Part shown: positions 16,237 through 24,758 of the stretch, one piece after another | Layout of the letters: every line of letters begins with the position of its first letter | How positions within the stretch are numbered: the first letter of the stretch is position 1 | NCBI GenBank assembly: GCA_964403335.1 | Contig: CAYOFI010000001.1 | Location: 123,991-187,990 of the forward strand | DNA: 64,000 nucleotides | From: CAZYAK01 sp964403335 | Lineage (GTDB): Bacteria; Patescibacteriota; Gracilibacteria; Peribacterales; Peribacteraceae | Reading direction: 5' to 3' | Translations under genes and position numbers: made by a program | The notes under the pieces: model-generated | What the model saw: the letters and a program-made list of their open reading frames with translations, nothing else | The model's database searches: none | What the model was told of the DNA's origin: nothing

Positions 16237-17457
16237 ATGGCGCCCGCTTCTTCCGCATCGGCTTCCGTCTCCGCAGCGCTTGAGGCACTGCGCGCGGGAA
16301 AGTTCGTGATCGTCGTCGATGACGAAAACCGGGAGAATGAAGGCGATTTGGTGTTGGCCGCGGAGCATATGACCGTGGAAAAAATGGCGTTCATCATCCG
16401 GTATACGGGAGGCGTGGTGTGTCTGCCGCTCAGCAACGATATTGCCGACCGGCTGCTTCTGCCCCCGATGGTCGCGCGGAACACGTCCAAGATGGGAACG
16501 CCCTTCACGGTGAGCATCGATGCCGATAAGGGCACGACCACGGGAATCTCCGCATCCGATCGCTCCCTCACGGTACTGAAGGCCATCGACCCGAACGCCA
16601 CTCCCGCGGATTTCCGCCAGCCCGGGCATATCTTCCCGTTGCGCGCGCAGGATGGCGGGGTGCTGGTGCGCGCGGGACATACGGAAGCGTCCATCGATCT
16701 TGTCCGGATGGCGGGTCTGCATCCGGGCGCGGTGATCAGCGAACTCATGCACGACGACGGCACGATGATGCGCATGGATGCGTTGCAGAAATTTTCCGAC
16801 GAGCATGCCATTCCCATTCTTTCGATCGCGGATCTGATCGCGCACCGCAGACGATCGGAAAAATTAATCAGACTGGAAGCGGAATCGGATCTGGAGACGG
16901 AGACGGGCATGTGGCACGTGCGCGTGTACCGCGACACCGTGAAACATGAAGATCACGTGGCGATGACGAAGGGGGACATGACGGCGGATGAGCCCGTGCT
17001 CGCGCGCGTGCATTCCGAATGTTTGACGGGCGACGCGCTCGGTTCACACCATTGCGACTGCGGAGCGCAACTGAAATTGGCGATGCAGCGCATCGAAAAA
17101 GAAGGACGCGGCGTGCTGCTGTACATGCGCCAGGAAGGACGCGGCATCGGACTCGCGAATAAAATCCGCGCGTACGCGTTGCAGGAGCAAGGATTGGATA
17201 CCGTCGATGCGAATCTGCATCTGGGCCTTCCCGCGGATTTGCGCGAGTACGGCATCGGCGCGCAGATATTGCGCGATCTTGGCATCAGGCAGCTGCGTTT
17301 GCTGACCAACAATCCCAAGAAAATCATCGGCATGGAAGGATATGATTTGACCGTGACGGAACAACTGCCGATCGAAATGGATCGTCCGGGCGCGCGCCAG
17401 CAAAAATATTTGCGCACAAAAAAAGAAAAAATGGGACACACGTTGCACAATGAATAG
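16237..17457 (+). CDS. ribBA: Bifunctional 3,4-dihydroxy-2-butanone-4-phosphate synthase / GTP cyclohydrolase II
   Basis: Supplies both branches of riboflavin synthesis. The RibB half has VVDDENRENEGDLVLAAE (acidic metal loop), TGGVVCLPL, DRSLTVL and FRQPGHIFPLRAQDGGVLVRAGHTEASIDL. The RibA half (from about residue 215) has VHSECLTGDALGSHHCDCG (the three zinc cysteines), YMRQEGRGIGL and LREYGIGAQIL. At 406 aa it is full length. ribE, ribH and ribBA are here but the deaminase/reductase gene ribD is not in the window. The start follows a TATACT box by 9 nt, so the gene has its own promoter inside the cluster. Confidence 0.96.
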   Translation: MAPASSASASVSAALEALRAGKFVIVVDDENRENEGDLVLAAEHMTVEKMAFIIRYTGGVVCLPLSNDIADRLLLPPMVARNTSKMGTPFTVSIDADKGTTTGISASDRSLTVLKAIDPNATPADFRQPGHIFPLRAQDGGVLVRAGHTEASIDLVRMAGLHPGAVISELMHDDGTMMRMDALQKFSDEHAIPILSIADLIAHRRRSEKLIRLEAESDLETETGMWHVRVYRDTVKHEDHVAMTKGDMTADEPVLARVHSECLTGDALGSHHCDCGAQLKLAMQRIEKEGRGVLLYMRQEGRGIGLANKIRAYALQEQGLDTVDANLHLGLPADLREYGIGAQILRDLGIRQLRLLTNNPKKIIGMEGYDLTVTEQLPIEMDRPGARQQKYLRTKKEKMGHTLHNE

Positions 17458-17582
17458 CATCACGTCGTGATCGCGCACTTTTTACGACATCACATTTCAT
17501 CATGATGCGCTGCGCGAAATTCTTTTCATTTTTTTGCAACGATCGTAGAATTCCGGACGTTACCTGTTTCCCCATCTCTTCC

Positions 17583-17672
17583 ATGCCCGCCAAGAAGAAA
17601 AAGAAGGCGACCAAGACGAAGAAGAGGAAGACTTCTACGAAAAAGAAGTCGACCAAGAAGCGCCGTATGTGA
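17583..17672 (+). CDS. Lysine-rich 29-aa peptide
   Basis: A very small frame of 29 residues, more than half Lys or Arg with Thr/Ser, beginning MPAKKKKKATKTKKR. It has a TAGAAT box about 30 nt upstream and a good terminator 10 nt downstream, which together support expression. The composition suggests a nucleic-acid-binding or histone-tail-like peptide. It could also be a chance frame. Confidence 0.5.
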   Translation: MPAKKKKKATKTKKRKTSTKKKSTKKRRM

Positions 17673-17681
17673 GTCATAGAA

Positions 17682-17711
17682 AGAGCGTCTCGCAAGGGGC
17701 GTTCTTTTTTT
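17682..17711 (+). terminator. Rho-independent terminator with GCAA tetraloop
   Basis: AGAGCGTCTC and GGGGCGTTCT form a 10-bp stem (with G-U pairs) closed by GCAA and followed by seven T. It ends the Lys-rich peptide transcript. Confidence 0.8.
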
Positions 17712-17715
17712 GTTG

Positions 17716-17772
17716 TCATGGTGAGCTTGTCGAACCATGACAGTCACCCTTCGACAAGCTCAGGGTGACATG
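17716..17772. repeat. Inverted repeat GAGCTTGTCGAA / TTCGACAAGCTC
   Basis: Two inverted 12-bp arms at 17723-17734 and 17750-17761 sit in the flanking words GTCATGGT and GGGTGACAT. A decayed relative is seen near 45328-45350 (GTGGTGAGCTCGACGAACCATGG). This is a common type of intergenic repeat. It lies directly upstream of the M20 peptidase gene. Confidence 0.7.
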
Positions 17773-17787
17773 CTTTACTGTGCCACC

Positions 17788-18888
17788 ATGCACGACGAAG
17801 TACAGCAGCTGCTGGCCACGATCATCTCCTTTCCGACCGTCACGCCGGAGGCGAAACGGCAGTGTTTGGCATGGATTGAGCAGGAATTCCTGTCGCATTC
17901 CGGTTTGCCCGTCACGCGAGGCGATATCGAAGGTGCGCCGTATTTCTCCGTGCAACATCCGTCGCCGGCGTTGTTGTGGTTCGCGCATATCGATGTCGTT
18001 CCCGGCCGCCCGGATCAATTCCAGCTGCGGATCGACGGAGATATCGCGTACGGGCGCGGCGTGAAAGACATGAAGGGTGCCGCGCTTGCGTTCCTTATCG
18101 CGTATCGCGACGCGTGCCGCGCGGGTGACGTCCCCCCCGTATCGATTCTCCTGACGAGCGATGAAGAAACCGGCGGACATTCGCCGCCGGCGTTGCTGGA
18201 TCAAGGATTGTTTTCCGGCGTGCCCGTCGCGTTTACGCCCGATACCGGGGCCAACCCGCACATCGTCACGGAATTGAAAGGGGCGGTGTGGGCCACGTTG
18301 GTTGCGGAAGGAACGGCAGGTCATGGTGCGCTGTCGTGGGAATGCGACAATCCCGTGTGGAAATTGACGGAGGCGCTCACGATGCTGCGTGCGGCCTTTC
18401 CTCCCGGCGGACCGGATGATTGGCGGATGACCGTGACGCCGACGCAACTCGCGGGCAGCGATGCGCTCAACCGCATCCCCGCGCAAACCGAGTGCACGCT
18501 GGATATCCGGTTCCCGCCTGAACTCTGCAAAACTCCCGACGCGGCTCTCGATATCGTGCGCGATCATCTGCCCGCGCGGTGCAGACTGGACGCCATCGTC
18601 ACGGCCGATCCGATGCGCATTGATCCCGCGCATCCGATGGTGCGCCTGGTGCATCGCCTTGCGGAGGAGACGACGGAGGAAACAGTCGGCATCGGGCGCG
18701 AGCACGGTTCATCCGACGCGCGGTCGTTCGCGGCGCGCGGGATTCCCGCTTTTCTTTTCGGTCCGAAGGGCGGCGATCTGCATGGCGAGGTCGAATGGAC
18801 CTCTCTGTCATCGCTTCGTCAGCATGTCCGCTTCAATCAACGCTTGCTTCAAGAGCTGCGGAAGCACGATCATCATAAACTCGGGTAA
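17788..18888 (+). CDS. M20-family hydrolase, succinyl-diaminopimelate desuccinylase-like
   Basis: Di-zinc amidohydrolase. Metal and catalytic motifs: WFAHIDVVPG (His, Asp), YGRGVKDMKGAAL (bridging Asp), LTSDEETGG (catalytic Glu-Glu), FTPDTG and, at the C terminus, GREHGSSDARSFAARGIPA with DLHGEVEWTSL supplying the last His. The pattern GSSDARSFAARG is typical of the DapE/ArgE branch; DapE would feed lysine and peptidoglycan synthesis, but no other dap gene is in the window, so the substrate is left open. The start at 17788 follows TTTACT by 8 nt; the longer frame starting in the repeat is rejected. Confidence 0.85.
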   Translation: MHDEVQQLLATIISFPTVTPEAKRQCLAWIEQEFLSHSGLPVTRGDIEGAPYFSVQHPSPALLWFAHIDVVPGRPDQFQLRIDGDIAYGRGVKDMKGAALAFLIAYRDACRAGDVPPVSILLTSDEETGGHSPPALLDQGLFSGVPVAFTPDTGANPHIVTELKGAVWATLVAEGTAGHGALSWECDNPVWKLTEALTMLRAAFPPGGPDDWRMTVTPTQLAGSDALNRIPAQTECTLDIRFPPELCKTPDAALDIVRDHLPARCRLDAIVTADPMRIDPAHPMVRLVHRLAEETTEETVGIGREHGSSDARSFAARGIPAFLFGPKGGDLHGEVEWTSLSSLRQHVRFNQRLLQELRKHDHHKLG

Positions 18889-18950
18889 ATGGTTGTGGGC
18901 GCACGCGGCGCTTCGTATGCTTCATCTTCCCATTCTTTCCCCCGTACCGT

Positions 18951-19064
18951 ATGTGGAGCCAGCTTCTCCTGCCTGCGATTTTCGTGACAGCCATGGTGTT
19001 GGGATTCGTGCTCAGCTACCGCAAGCCCGCACCGCAGGATGTGGAGATGGATATACGGGGCTGA
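18951..19064 (+). CDS. Small single-pass membrane peptide, 37 aa
   Basis: MWSQLLLPAIFVTAMVLGF begins with a membrane segment; a short charged tail ending DMDIRG-like follows. A TATGCT box lies about 30 nt upstream. No family is known to me. The frame is short and may be spurious. Confidence 0.4.
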   Translation: MWSQLLLPAIFVTAMVLGFVLSYRKPAPQDVEMDIRG

Positions 19065-19166
19065 ATACCGCTTTTTGACGGATATGGACGGCCGTCCATC
19101 GCCCAGAGTTGTGCGTCGATCTTCGAGCTGCTCTGGAAATCATTGCCGTAAGATGGCGCATGGCGT

Positions 19167-19367
19167 TCAGTGCTGCGCGCCTTCTTGCTGTTCTCGGATG
19201 AGATCGACTGCTTGCAAGAACAATGCAAGGATCTCTTTTTGATCCGCTAATAATTGCCGTCCGCCTTCTTTCCAGAGATCCCAGTGGTTCAATTCTTCGT
19301 GAGCAGCTGTCGTGCTCAAAAATTCTGTTTCCTTTCCATCGATGGAGAAGATGTCTAGTGCTTCCAT
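19167..19367 (-). CDS. Hypothetical acidic protein, 66 aa
   Basis: Helical, rich in Glu, Leu and Gln (for example EEQLN-like HEELNHWDLWKEG), with no membrane segment. It is the only convincing frame in the stretch between the M20 hydrolase and the LD-carboxypeptidase. An AT-rich run with CATATC just before ATG 19367 could hold the promoter. Family unknown. Confidence 0.45.
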   Translation of the reverse strand: MEALDIFSIDGKETEFLSTTAAHEELNHWDLWKEGGRQLLADQKEILALFLQAVDLIREQQEGAQH

Positions 19368-19440
19368 GAGATATGGGGAGAAGAAAATACAAAAAATCCC
19401 TCTGCGTCGCGAGGGAGTGAGAATCGGTTCTGCGTCGTCT

Positions 19441-19608
19441 TCAGATCCTCAAGTCCCTCTGCTGAGAAGAGCAGGAGGAGGACGAAGAGCTGTAGCTGGC
19501 GCGGATGGCGTGCATCTGCGCGGACTGTATCAGGGCGGCATGTGCCGTCAACAATTCCGTTGGCGGGTACTGTTTTCGGTTTTTGGACAGCGCAAAATCA
19601 ATGTCCAA
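19441..19608 (-). CDS. Possible Ser-rich small protein, 55 aa, coupled to the LD-carboxypeptidase gene
   Basis: A frame starting at TTG 19608 overlaps the last codons of the LD-carboxypeptidase gene and runs to TGA 19441. It encodes a helical N-terminal half (KNRKQYPPTELLTAHAALIQ) and a Ser/Cys-rich tail. The overlap suggests translational coupling, but the start codon is weak and there is no homology to use. Confidence 0.35.
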   Translation of the reverse strand: MDIDFALSKNRKQYPPTELLTAHAALIQSAQMHAIRASYSSSSSSCSSQQRDLRI

Positions 19609-20584
19609 GAATTTCGATGACGGATCGATTGCCGGAAGCTTCGATCTTCGCCGTTCCGCCGACAGGGAACGTACTGATCGGGTGCGTGTGGCCGAAGTCG
19701 GCGTTGGCGATGACGGGCAATCCGCGCAGTTCGCGCTTGGTGTCGATGATTTGAATCAACAGGTCACGCGTCACTTGCGACGCTTTCTGGAACCGCCCGA
19801 TCACCAGGCCTTTCACGTCGCGGAAGTGCGGTTGATGAATGAGTGATTGCAAGTTGCGGTCAAACGTTCTGGCGGGGGATTCGTAATCATCTTCCAGAAA
19901 CAGAATCGCGCCGCGGATATCGGGCATGTACTCCGTTCCGTGCAGCAAATTCAGCGTGCACAGATTTCCGCCGATGATGCGGCCTTCCGCCCTGCCGTCT
20001 TGCAGCACCCAATGCCCGTCGTTGGTGTGAAAATTCCACTGCGGTTTTGCGGGATCGAAGCGTTCGTCGGTCCATTGTTCAGAGGGCTCAATCCGATAGG
20101 GTCCGTCGCGCAGCAGGCAGGCTTCGAAAGACCGGTAGGTGTATGCGACTTTCTCGCCGAAACAGAATTGATTGAAGTTGGGCCCGGAGTACGTCACCAA
20201 TCCCGTCTTGGCGTAGATGGCGTTGCTGAGCGCGGTGATGTCGGAAAATCCGCACAAGATTTTCGGATTCTTTCGGATCAGATCGTATTCGATATGCCGC
20301 AGCAGTTGATTGGCGTTCCAGCCGCCGCGGACGGGGATGATGGCGTGCACGGCAGGATCGGCAAACGCGTCATGCAGGTCTTCGATGCGCGCGTGAATGT
20401 TCGTCGATTCCAACGCATCCATTTCCCGGATATGTTTCCCCTCCGTCACCGTCATGCCGCGCTCCGTGAAAAAGCTTTTCGCCTTGCCCAACAAAGCGTC
20501 GGTCATCCACGGACTCGACGGCATCGTGCACGACGGCGCGATGATGCGGATGCCGGAACCGGGCTTCAGCTTGGGCGGGAACAT
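19598..20584 (-). CDS. LD-carboxypeptidase (peptidase family S66)
   Basis: Removes the terminal D-alanine from tetrapeptides in muropeptide recycling, or cleaves related peptides such as microcin. S66 landmarks: GSGIRIIAPS near the N terminus, VRGGWNANQLL, the nucleophile motif GFSDITALSNA, GGNLCTLNLLHGT, LFLEDDYE (catalytic Glu) and ADFGHTHPISTFPVGG (catalytic His). At 328 aa it is normal. No signal peptide, so cytoplasmic. The start at ATG 20584 lies exactly 6 nt after TACACT (20596-20591 on the minus strand), so the longer frame from 20626 is rejected. Confidence 0.9.
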   Translation of the reverse strand: MFPPKLKPGSGIRIIAPSCTMPSSPWMTDALLGKAKSFFTERGMTVTEGKHIREMDALESTNIHARIEDLHDAFADPAVHAIIPVRGGWNANQLLRHIEYDLIRKNPKILCGFSDITALSNAIYAKTGLVTYSGPNFNQFCFGEKVAYTYRSFEACLLRDGPYRIEPSEQWTDERFDPAKPQWNFHTNDGHWVLQDGRAEGRIIGGNLCTLNLLHGTEYMPDIRGAILFLEDDYESPARTFDRNLQSLIHQPHFRDVKGLVIGRFQKASQVTRDLLIQIIDTKRELRGLPVIANADFGHTHPISTFPVGGTAKIEASGNRSVIEILGH

Positions 20585-20667
20585 GCAGAGAGTGTATCGA
20601 AATGCGGATATATACGAAATCAGCACTTCCGATTGGAAATGCTGACGGCAATCGAATAGCAGCGTGC

Positions 20668-21762
20668 TCAGGAAATAATCTTCTTCGGACGATTGTCGGT
20701 TGCGACGATATGGACGGCGCCGAAAATTTTCAGCGCCTCGTCTTCCGGAAGTTCTTTCAACGCACGGAGCAGGTCATCCCGGACCGCACCGACAAGCTGC
20801 GATGGTCCGTGCACGACGTAGAGCGGCCGGTCGGTCTGTTTCAATTCTTCGTGCTGAGCATGTTCATCATCGTGATGACCTTTTTGCTGCCTGTACGCAT
20901 GCTTGCGTCCGTGATTTCCCATCTGAATTTTCCCGGTAAGGACCGCATCAGCGATGCCTTGGCGCCGCGAGATAGTGACGCTGGTGCCGTACGTCAGGAG
21001 AGGTTCGCCGTCGCGATTGAATTCCATGTTCGGATCCACATTTATCAAAGTGACGCCCGCCGGGTGTCCATCGGCATGCAGTACGGTTTCCGGGGGGACT
21101 TGTTGTACGGTGACGATACAGGCGTGGCTCATCTGCATGCCCTGCAATTGGCGTGCGATTTCTGCCTGGAGGAGCATCGCTCCCTGTTCCGCCTTCTTGT
21201 CGATTTCCTCGGCACTGAAATGCTTGTTCGGATCCTCTTGTTTGCACGCGAGTGTCGCTGCTCCGCACATTCCTTCGCCATGCCACGTCAGACGGATATT
21301 GATCGGAATCTCCTTCCCTTTCCTTCGTTGGACAACGTATTTGGACACCGCGCTGTCCACGATTCCTCTGGCGATCTCCGCACGTTGGACGGCATTCACA
21401 TGCACACCCAATCCTGCGACGCACTCGGTCAGTCCGTCCTCTTGACGCTCATCCACGCATTCCACTTTTTCCTCCAACGGATCGCTTTCTTTGAGGAGAT
21501 CAAACCCGCGGCGGCGCAGGTCCTGCATATATTGTGCCGCTCCCATGCGCCAAATTTTCTCCGTCTCGTCGGCATTCATATCCAACCTTTTCGAGGTTTC
21601 AAGGTCTGCCAATGGTGTCCGCTGGAGAGAGTTTTTTTTCTGTTCAACGGGGCGTAGCAACTCAACAAGACCTGCCATGGCAGTCGTGAGAGCGACAGCA
21701 CCGAATTTACGACGGTCCAGGAGGGGTGTGTGGGCCGACGATTCAGGGGTATTCAAGGGCAT
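20668..21762 (-). CDS. Exported protein with carbonic-anhydrase-like Cys/His motifs
   Basis: Begins with a Tat-like or membrane N terminus (LLDRRKFGAVALTTAMAGLVELL). The middle has VECVDERQEDG and, about 60 residues later, RLTWHGEGMCGAATLAC. C-x-D-x-R followed by H-x4-C-G-A resembles the zinc site of beta or cadmium-type carbonic anhydrases (C-x-D-x-R ... H-x2-C-G-A), but the spacing differs, so this is only a suggestion. The C-terminal part is His-rich (GRKHAYRQQKGHHDDEHAQH), which could bind metal. The family is not recognised with confidence. Confidence 0.7.
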   Translation of the reverse strand: MPLNTPESSAHTPLLDRRKFGAVALTTAMAGLVELLRPVEQKKNSLQRTPLADLETSKRLDMNADETEKIWRMGAAQYMQDLRRRGFDLLKESDPLEEKVECVDERQEDGLTECVAGLGVHVNAVQRAEIARGIVDSAVSKYVVQRRKGKEIPINIRLTWHGEGMCGAATLACKQEDPNKHFSAEEIDKKAEQGAMLLQAEIARQLQGMQMSHACIVTVQQVPPETVLHADGHPAGVTLINVDPNMEFNRDGEPLLTYGTSVTISRRQGIADAVLTGKIQMGNHGRKHAYRQQKGHHDDEHAQHEELKQTDRPLYVVHGPSQLVGAVRDDLLRALKELPEDEALKIFGAVHIVATDNRPKKIIS

Positions 21763-21917
21763 GCAAAAATGAAGGAATGAATAAAATTCAAGTTGAGCTT
21801 TCGTTGACCACCCAGTTTCAGAAAATAGAACTCCTTGTCAAGGCTTGAAGAGGCTAGTTTCCCTGACGCGCGGAGAGCGAATTTTGGCTGCTATAAGCAG
21901 GAAAATCGCCAACCGCT

Positions 21918-23549
21918 TCAGTTTTTCAAGCTGTGTCCCAGGGCGGAAAGTGCTTCGGTCGTGCTGGGGAAATAGCGCTTTTTCTTCTGGAGAGCGGCGA
22001 ACCACGGCGTTTGGACGAGGAGCGGCTCGATGAATTCGCTGGCGCCCGTCAGCACCACCGTGCGCTTCCGAGCTTCCTGATCAGCGATCATTTCGTGCAG
22101 GGTCTCCAGTCCGTCCAGGTCGATGTAGAACAGATTGCGAAGACTCAAGATCACCGTCTTCGTCTTCAGTTTTTTGACGGCTTCTTCGTGCGATTTGCCG
22201 TTGAAATACGTCAGTTCGCCGGCAAGGCGGTAGACGATCACGTCACTCTCGCCCGTATGCAGATGCAATTTGTGATGGGGGATGCGCGCCACCAGTTTTT
22301 TCTGGTGATGGAGACTGATTTCGCTTTGGCCCTTGGACAAATGCTGGACGAATATGAGGAGCGAGATCGTCGCTCCCGCAAGAATGGCCACCAGCGGATC
22401 GACGATGACGGTCAACGCGGCCACAAGCAGCGAGAGGAAAAACGCCGTTTTATCGAACCGGAAGAGTTTTACAAAATGCTCGCCTTCCACCATGCGGATG
22501 GAGGCGAACACGAGGATGGCCGCGACGACCGCGAGCGGCAAATACCGGAAGTACCCGAACAAGAGCAAGGCGATGACCGCCACGCCCGCGGCGTTGATGC
22601 CCTGGGAGACGGCGGAAGTCGCACCGCTTTTTGCGTTGAGCGCCGTGCGCGCCAACACGCCCGTTGCGGGAAGGCCGCCCGCAAGACCGGATCCGATATT
22701 TGCCAGAGCGAGCCCGAAGGTTTCCTTGCGCTGGTCGAATTTCGTCTTCGTCATGCCGTCGGCGATTTTGGCGGAGAGCAGTGTTTCCAAAATCGCCACC
22801 ACGGCGACGGTAGCCACCGTCTTCAAGAACGCCATGTCCGCAAGAGGGGCGAAAGTCAGCAGGGGCAGCTGGAACAATGTGCCGCTTAAGTTGCTGTATT
22901 TAGAGGCAAGCGTGGGAATGACCACGGGCAGCATGCCTGTGTCGCCCAGGTAGCCGATGCAGATGCCCAGCACTGCGGCAACGATGGCGCCCGGAATCCG
23001 CGGGAACCATGTGAGAATCGCAAAAAGGAGGCCGAGCATGGCAAGAAATAACATGACGGTTGCCGGCTGCGCCTGGCTTGCATGGGCCACGGATTCCCAT
23101 ACGTTTTGCAAAAAGGATTCATGCGCCTGCAGCCCGGAAAGACCAAGTGCGAAGTTGATCTGGCCCAGTCCGATGATCAGGCCCACGCCCAGTGTAAAAC
23201 CATGAATGACAGACGATGGCACGAAGACCAAATACCGGTCCCATCGCAGCAGATAGCAGACAAAAATCGCCACGCCCGAGCAGATAGCGAGCATGGGCAG
23301 CAGCGCAATGCCGTGTGTCAGGACGAACGCAGTGAGAATTCCCGAAAGCGCGCCTGCCGGACCGATAATATTAAATTTGCTCCCGCCGAAAATGGCCGCG
23401 ATGAGCCCCGCCCAGAACGCCGTGATGATGCCCGTGACCGGCTCCGCGTTGGACGCGATGGCCAAAGATAAGGAGAGAGGAATGGAGACGAGGGCGACGG
23501 TCAGACCGGATTTCCAGTTTTTCTGAACGTCCGAAAGCAGGCGATGCAT
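21918..23549 (-). CDS. SulP-family anion transporter with STAS domain
   Basis: Membrane transporter for sulfate, bicarbonate or a related anion. The N-terminal half has about 11-12 hydrophobic helices, with the family motifs SLAIASNAEPVTGIITAFWAG, FGGSKFNIIGPAGALSGI and, in the second half, GLALANIGSGLAGGLPATGV. The C-terminal about 110 residues form a STAS domain (IVYRLAGELTYFNGKSH; FYIDLDGLETLHEM). The start at ATG 23549 is preferred to the longer 23588 frame because the transporter normally begins just before the first helix; TATACT lies about 25 nt upstream. An exported CA-like protein is next downstream, which may hint at bicarbonate (inference only). Confidence 0.9.
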   Translation of the reverse strand: MHRLLSDVQKNWKSGLTVALVSIPLSLSLAIASNAEPVTGIITAFWAGLIAAIFGGSKFNIIGPAGALSGILTAFVLTHGIALLPMLAICSGVAIFVCYLLRWDRYLVFVPSSVIHGFTLGVGLIIGLGQINFALGLSGLQAHESFLQNVWESVAHASQAQPATVMLFLAMLGLLFAILTWFPRIPGAIVAAVLGICIGYLGDTGMLPVVIPTLASKYSNLSGTLFQLPLLTFAPLADMAFLKTVATVAVVAILETLLSAKIADGMTKTKFDQRKETFGLALANIGSGLAGGLPATGVLARTALNAKSGATSAVSQGINAAGVAVIALLLFGYFRYLPLAVVAAILVFASIRMVEGEHFVKLFRFDKTAFFLSLLVAALTVIVDPLVAILAGATISLLIFVQHLSKGQSEISLHHQKKLVARIPHHKLHLHTGESDVIVYRLAGELTYFNGKSHEEAVKKLKTKTVILSLRNLFYIDLDGLETLHEMIADQEARKRTVVLTGASEFIEPLLVQTPWFAALQKKKRYFPSTTEALSALGHSLKN

Positions 23550-23592
23550 GGAAAGAGGGGGGCGAAGACGCAGAACAGTATAGAGCAAGATA

Positions 23593-23955
23593 TTACACAG
23601 TCTCCGAATGCCGGTTTGTCACGCGCAGCATCACCCACGTGGGCAGGAGTACGGCCGCTGCGGCAAACAGGTGCAGAAGAATTCCGTAGGGCTCGCTGAG
23701 TGTGTAGAGGATCAAAATGAGAATGGCCGGCGAGCACAGCCATGCTGTCCACCAGCGAACTTTGCCCGGATAGATCGCCCCGCAGACGGCGGCGATGATG
23801 GCGTAGATCATGCCGATGATGCCGAAGACCATGAATCGCTCACTGAGCGGGCCGTCGGCGAACACGGAATTCAGAACCAGGAAAAAAGCCACCAAACATG
23901 CGGCAGCGAAGATAAAAACCGTGAAGAGCCAAAAAAGGACGCGGTTACGAAGCAT
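23593..23955 (-). CDS. Four-helix membrane protein, 120 aa
   Basis: Four hydrophobic segments (RVLFWLFTVFIFAAACLVAFFLVL; FMVFGIIGMIYAIIAAVCGAIYP; WWTAWLCSPAILILILYTL; YGILLHLFAAAAVLLPTWVML) with short loops. No family recognised. The start is ATG 23955. It lies just downstream of tRNA-Arg on the same strand and upstream of the SulP gene. Confidence 0.65.
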   Translation of the reverse strand: MLRNRVLFWLFTVFIFAAACLVAFFLVLNSVFADGPLSERFMVFGIIGMIYAIIAAVCGAIYPGKVRWWTAWLCSPAILILILYTLSEPYGILLHLFAAAAVLLPTWVMLRVTNRHSETV

Positions 23956-23977
23956 GGTGTAATTGCAGGATAACGGA

Positions 23978-24054
23978 TGGTGCACTCGGCAGGATTCGAA
24001 CCCACGACCTCCTGGTCCGAAGCCAGGCGCTCTATCCAGCTGAGCTACGAGTGC
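23978..24054 (-). tRNA. tRNA-Arg (anticodon TCG)
   Basis: Complete cloverleaf on the minus strand: acceptor GCACTCG with CGAGTGC, D arm TAGCTCAGCTGGATAGAGC, anticodon stem-loop CCTGG-CTTCGGA-CCAGG, T arm GTGGGTTCGAATCCTGC. Discriminator A and encoded CCA (23980-23978). Confidence 0.95.
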
Positions 24055-24141
24055 ACGGTTCTGGAAAGGATGATACGCCAGGGGGCGCGCCGACGATACA
24101 ACAAGCGGAGCAGCTCGTCATCGCGAAAACGCCCGTTCTGC

Positions 24142-24147
24142 TATACT
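24142..24147 (+). promoter_or_regulatory. Leaderless -10 box (type example)
   Basis: TGCTATACT ends 6 nt before ATG 24154. With a usual 6-7 nt -10 to +1 distance, transcription starts at or next to the A of the ATG. There is no Shine-Dalgarno sequence. Confidence 0.65.
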
Positions 24148-24153
24148 TCTTGC

Positions 24154-24465
24154 ATGTCTCTCGAGGACAAGAAAAGACGCGAACGGCGGGAAAATCCGTT
24201 CAATACCAATGTGGTGTTTGAAATCCGCAAGGAATTCATCGAGGGCAAAAAAAAGGAACTGCAGGAATTGAAGCGGGAGGTGCAGCTGACCGAATTGCGC
24301 GATAAAGTCGGAACGGGCGTGCAGGAGAAGCAGGGGACGGGCGGATTGGATGCGCTCACGGTCAAGAGCAAGCCTGACGCCGAAAAGCAGATCAAGCAGC
24401 AGAAACAGGAACAGGCATCCAAAAAATCCCAAGGCCAGACCGAACAAGGCCGCGCAAGCCCGTGA
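24154..24465 (+). CDS. Hypothetical charged helical protein, 103 aa
   Basis: A highly charged protein with a central coiled-coil-like helix (EIRKEFIEGKKKELQELKRE) and a Gln/Lys/Ser-rich tail (QIKQQKQEQASKKSQ). No membrane segment, no known family. It is expressed from a leaderless-type promoter (TATACT, 6 nt gap). It converges with the PGPGW-type gene. Confidence 0.7.
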   Translation: MSLEDKKRRERRENPFNTNVVFEIRKEFIEGKKKELQELKREVQLTELRDKVGTGVQEKQGTGGLDALTVKSKPDAEKQIKQQKQEQASKKSQGQTEQGRASP

Positions 24466-24474
24466 TCCGCGTCG

Positions 24475-24735
24475 TCACAACCCCGGATGCACTCCCGGCT
24501 TTTCCGTCTTCCGCAGCGCGCGTCTGCGCCGCCACGCATGCCACTTTTCTCCCATGGTCATTTTGAACGATTCCCACCGAGTGCGGATGGGGCGGGGGAG
24601 GAGGAACGTTAAACCAAGCAGCTCGATCCCCACGAAGATGAGCCACGCACCGGGAATGATCGGCATCACCAGGCCTGCGAGTCCGATAATCAGACACACC
24701 ACGCCGAGGATTCGTTTTGCTGTCGCGGTGAGCAT
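24475..24735 (-). CDS. PGPGW-type small membrane protein
   Basis: 86 aa with two close hydrophobic segments and the motif PIIPGAWLIFVGIELLGL, which is typical of the small membrane family named after its P-G-P-G-W core. A basic C-terminal tail follows (WRRRRALRKTEK). Function is not known. TACACT lies exactly 6 nt before the ATG. Confidence 0.7.
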   Translation of the reverse strand: MLTATAKRILGVVCLIIGLAGLVMPIIPGAWLIFVGIELLGLTFLLPRPIRTRWESFKMTMGEKWHAWRRRRALRKTEKPGVHPGL

Positions 24736-24758
24736 GGCGTGAGTGTACCACGGACGGT

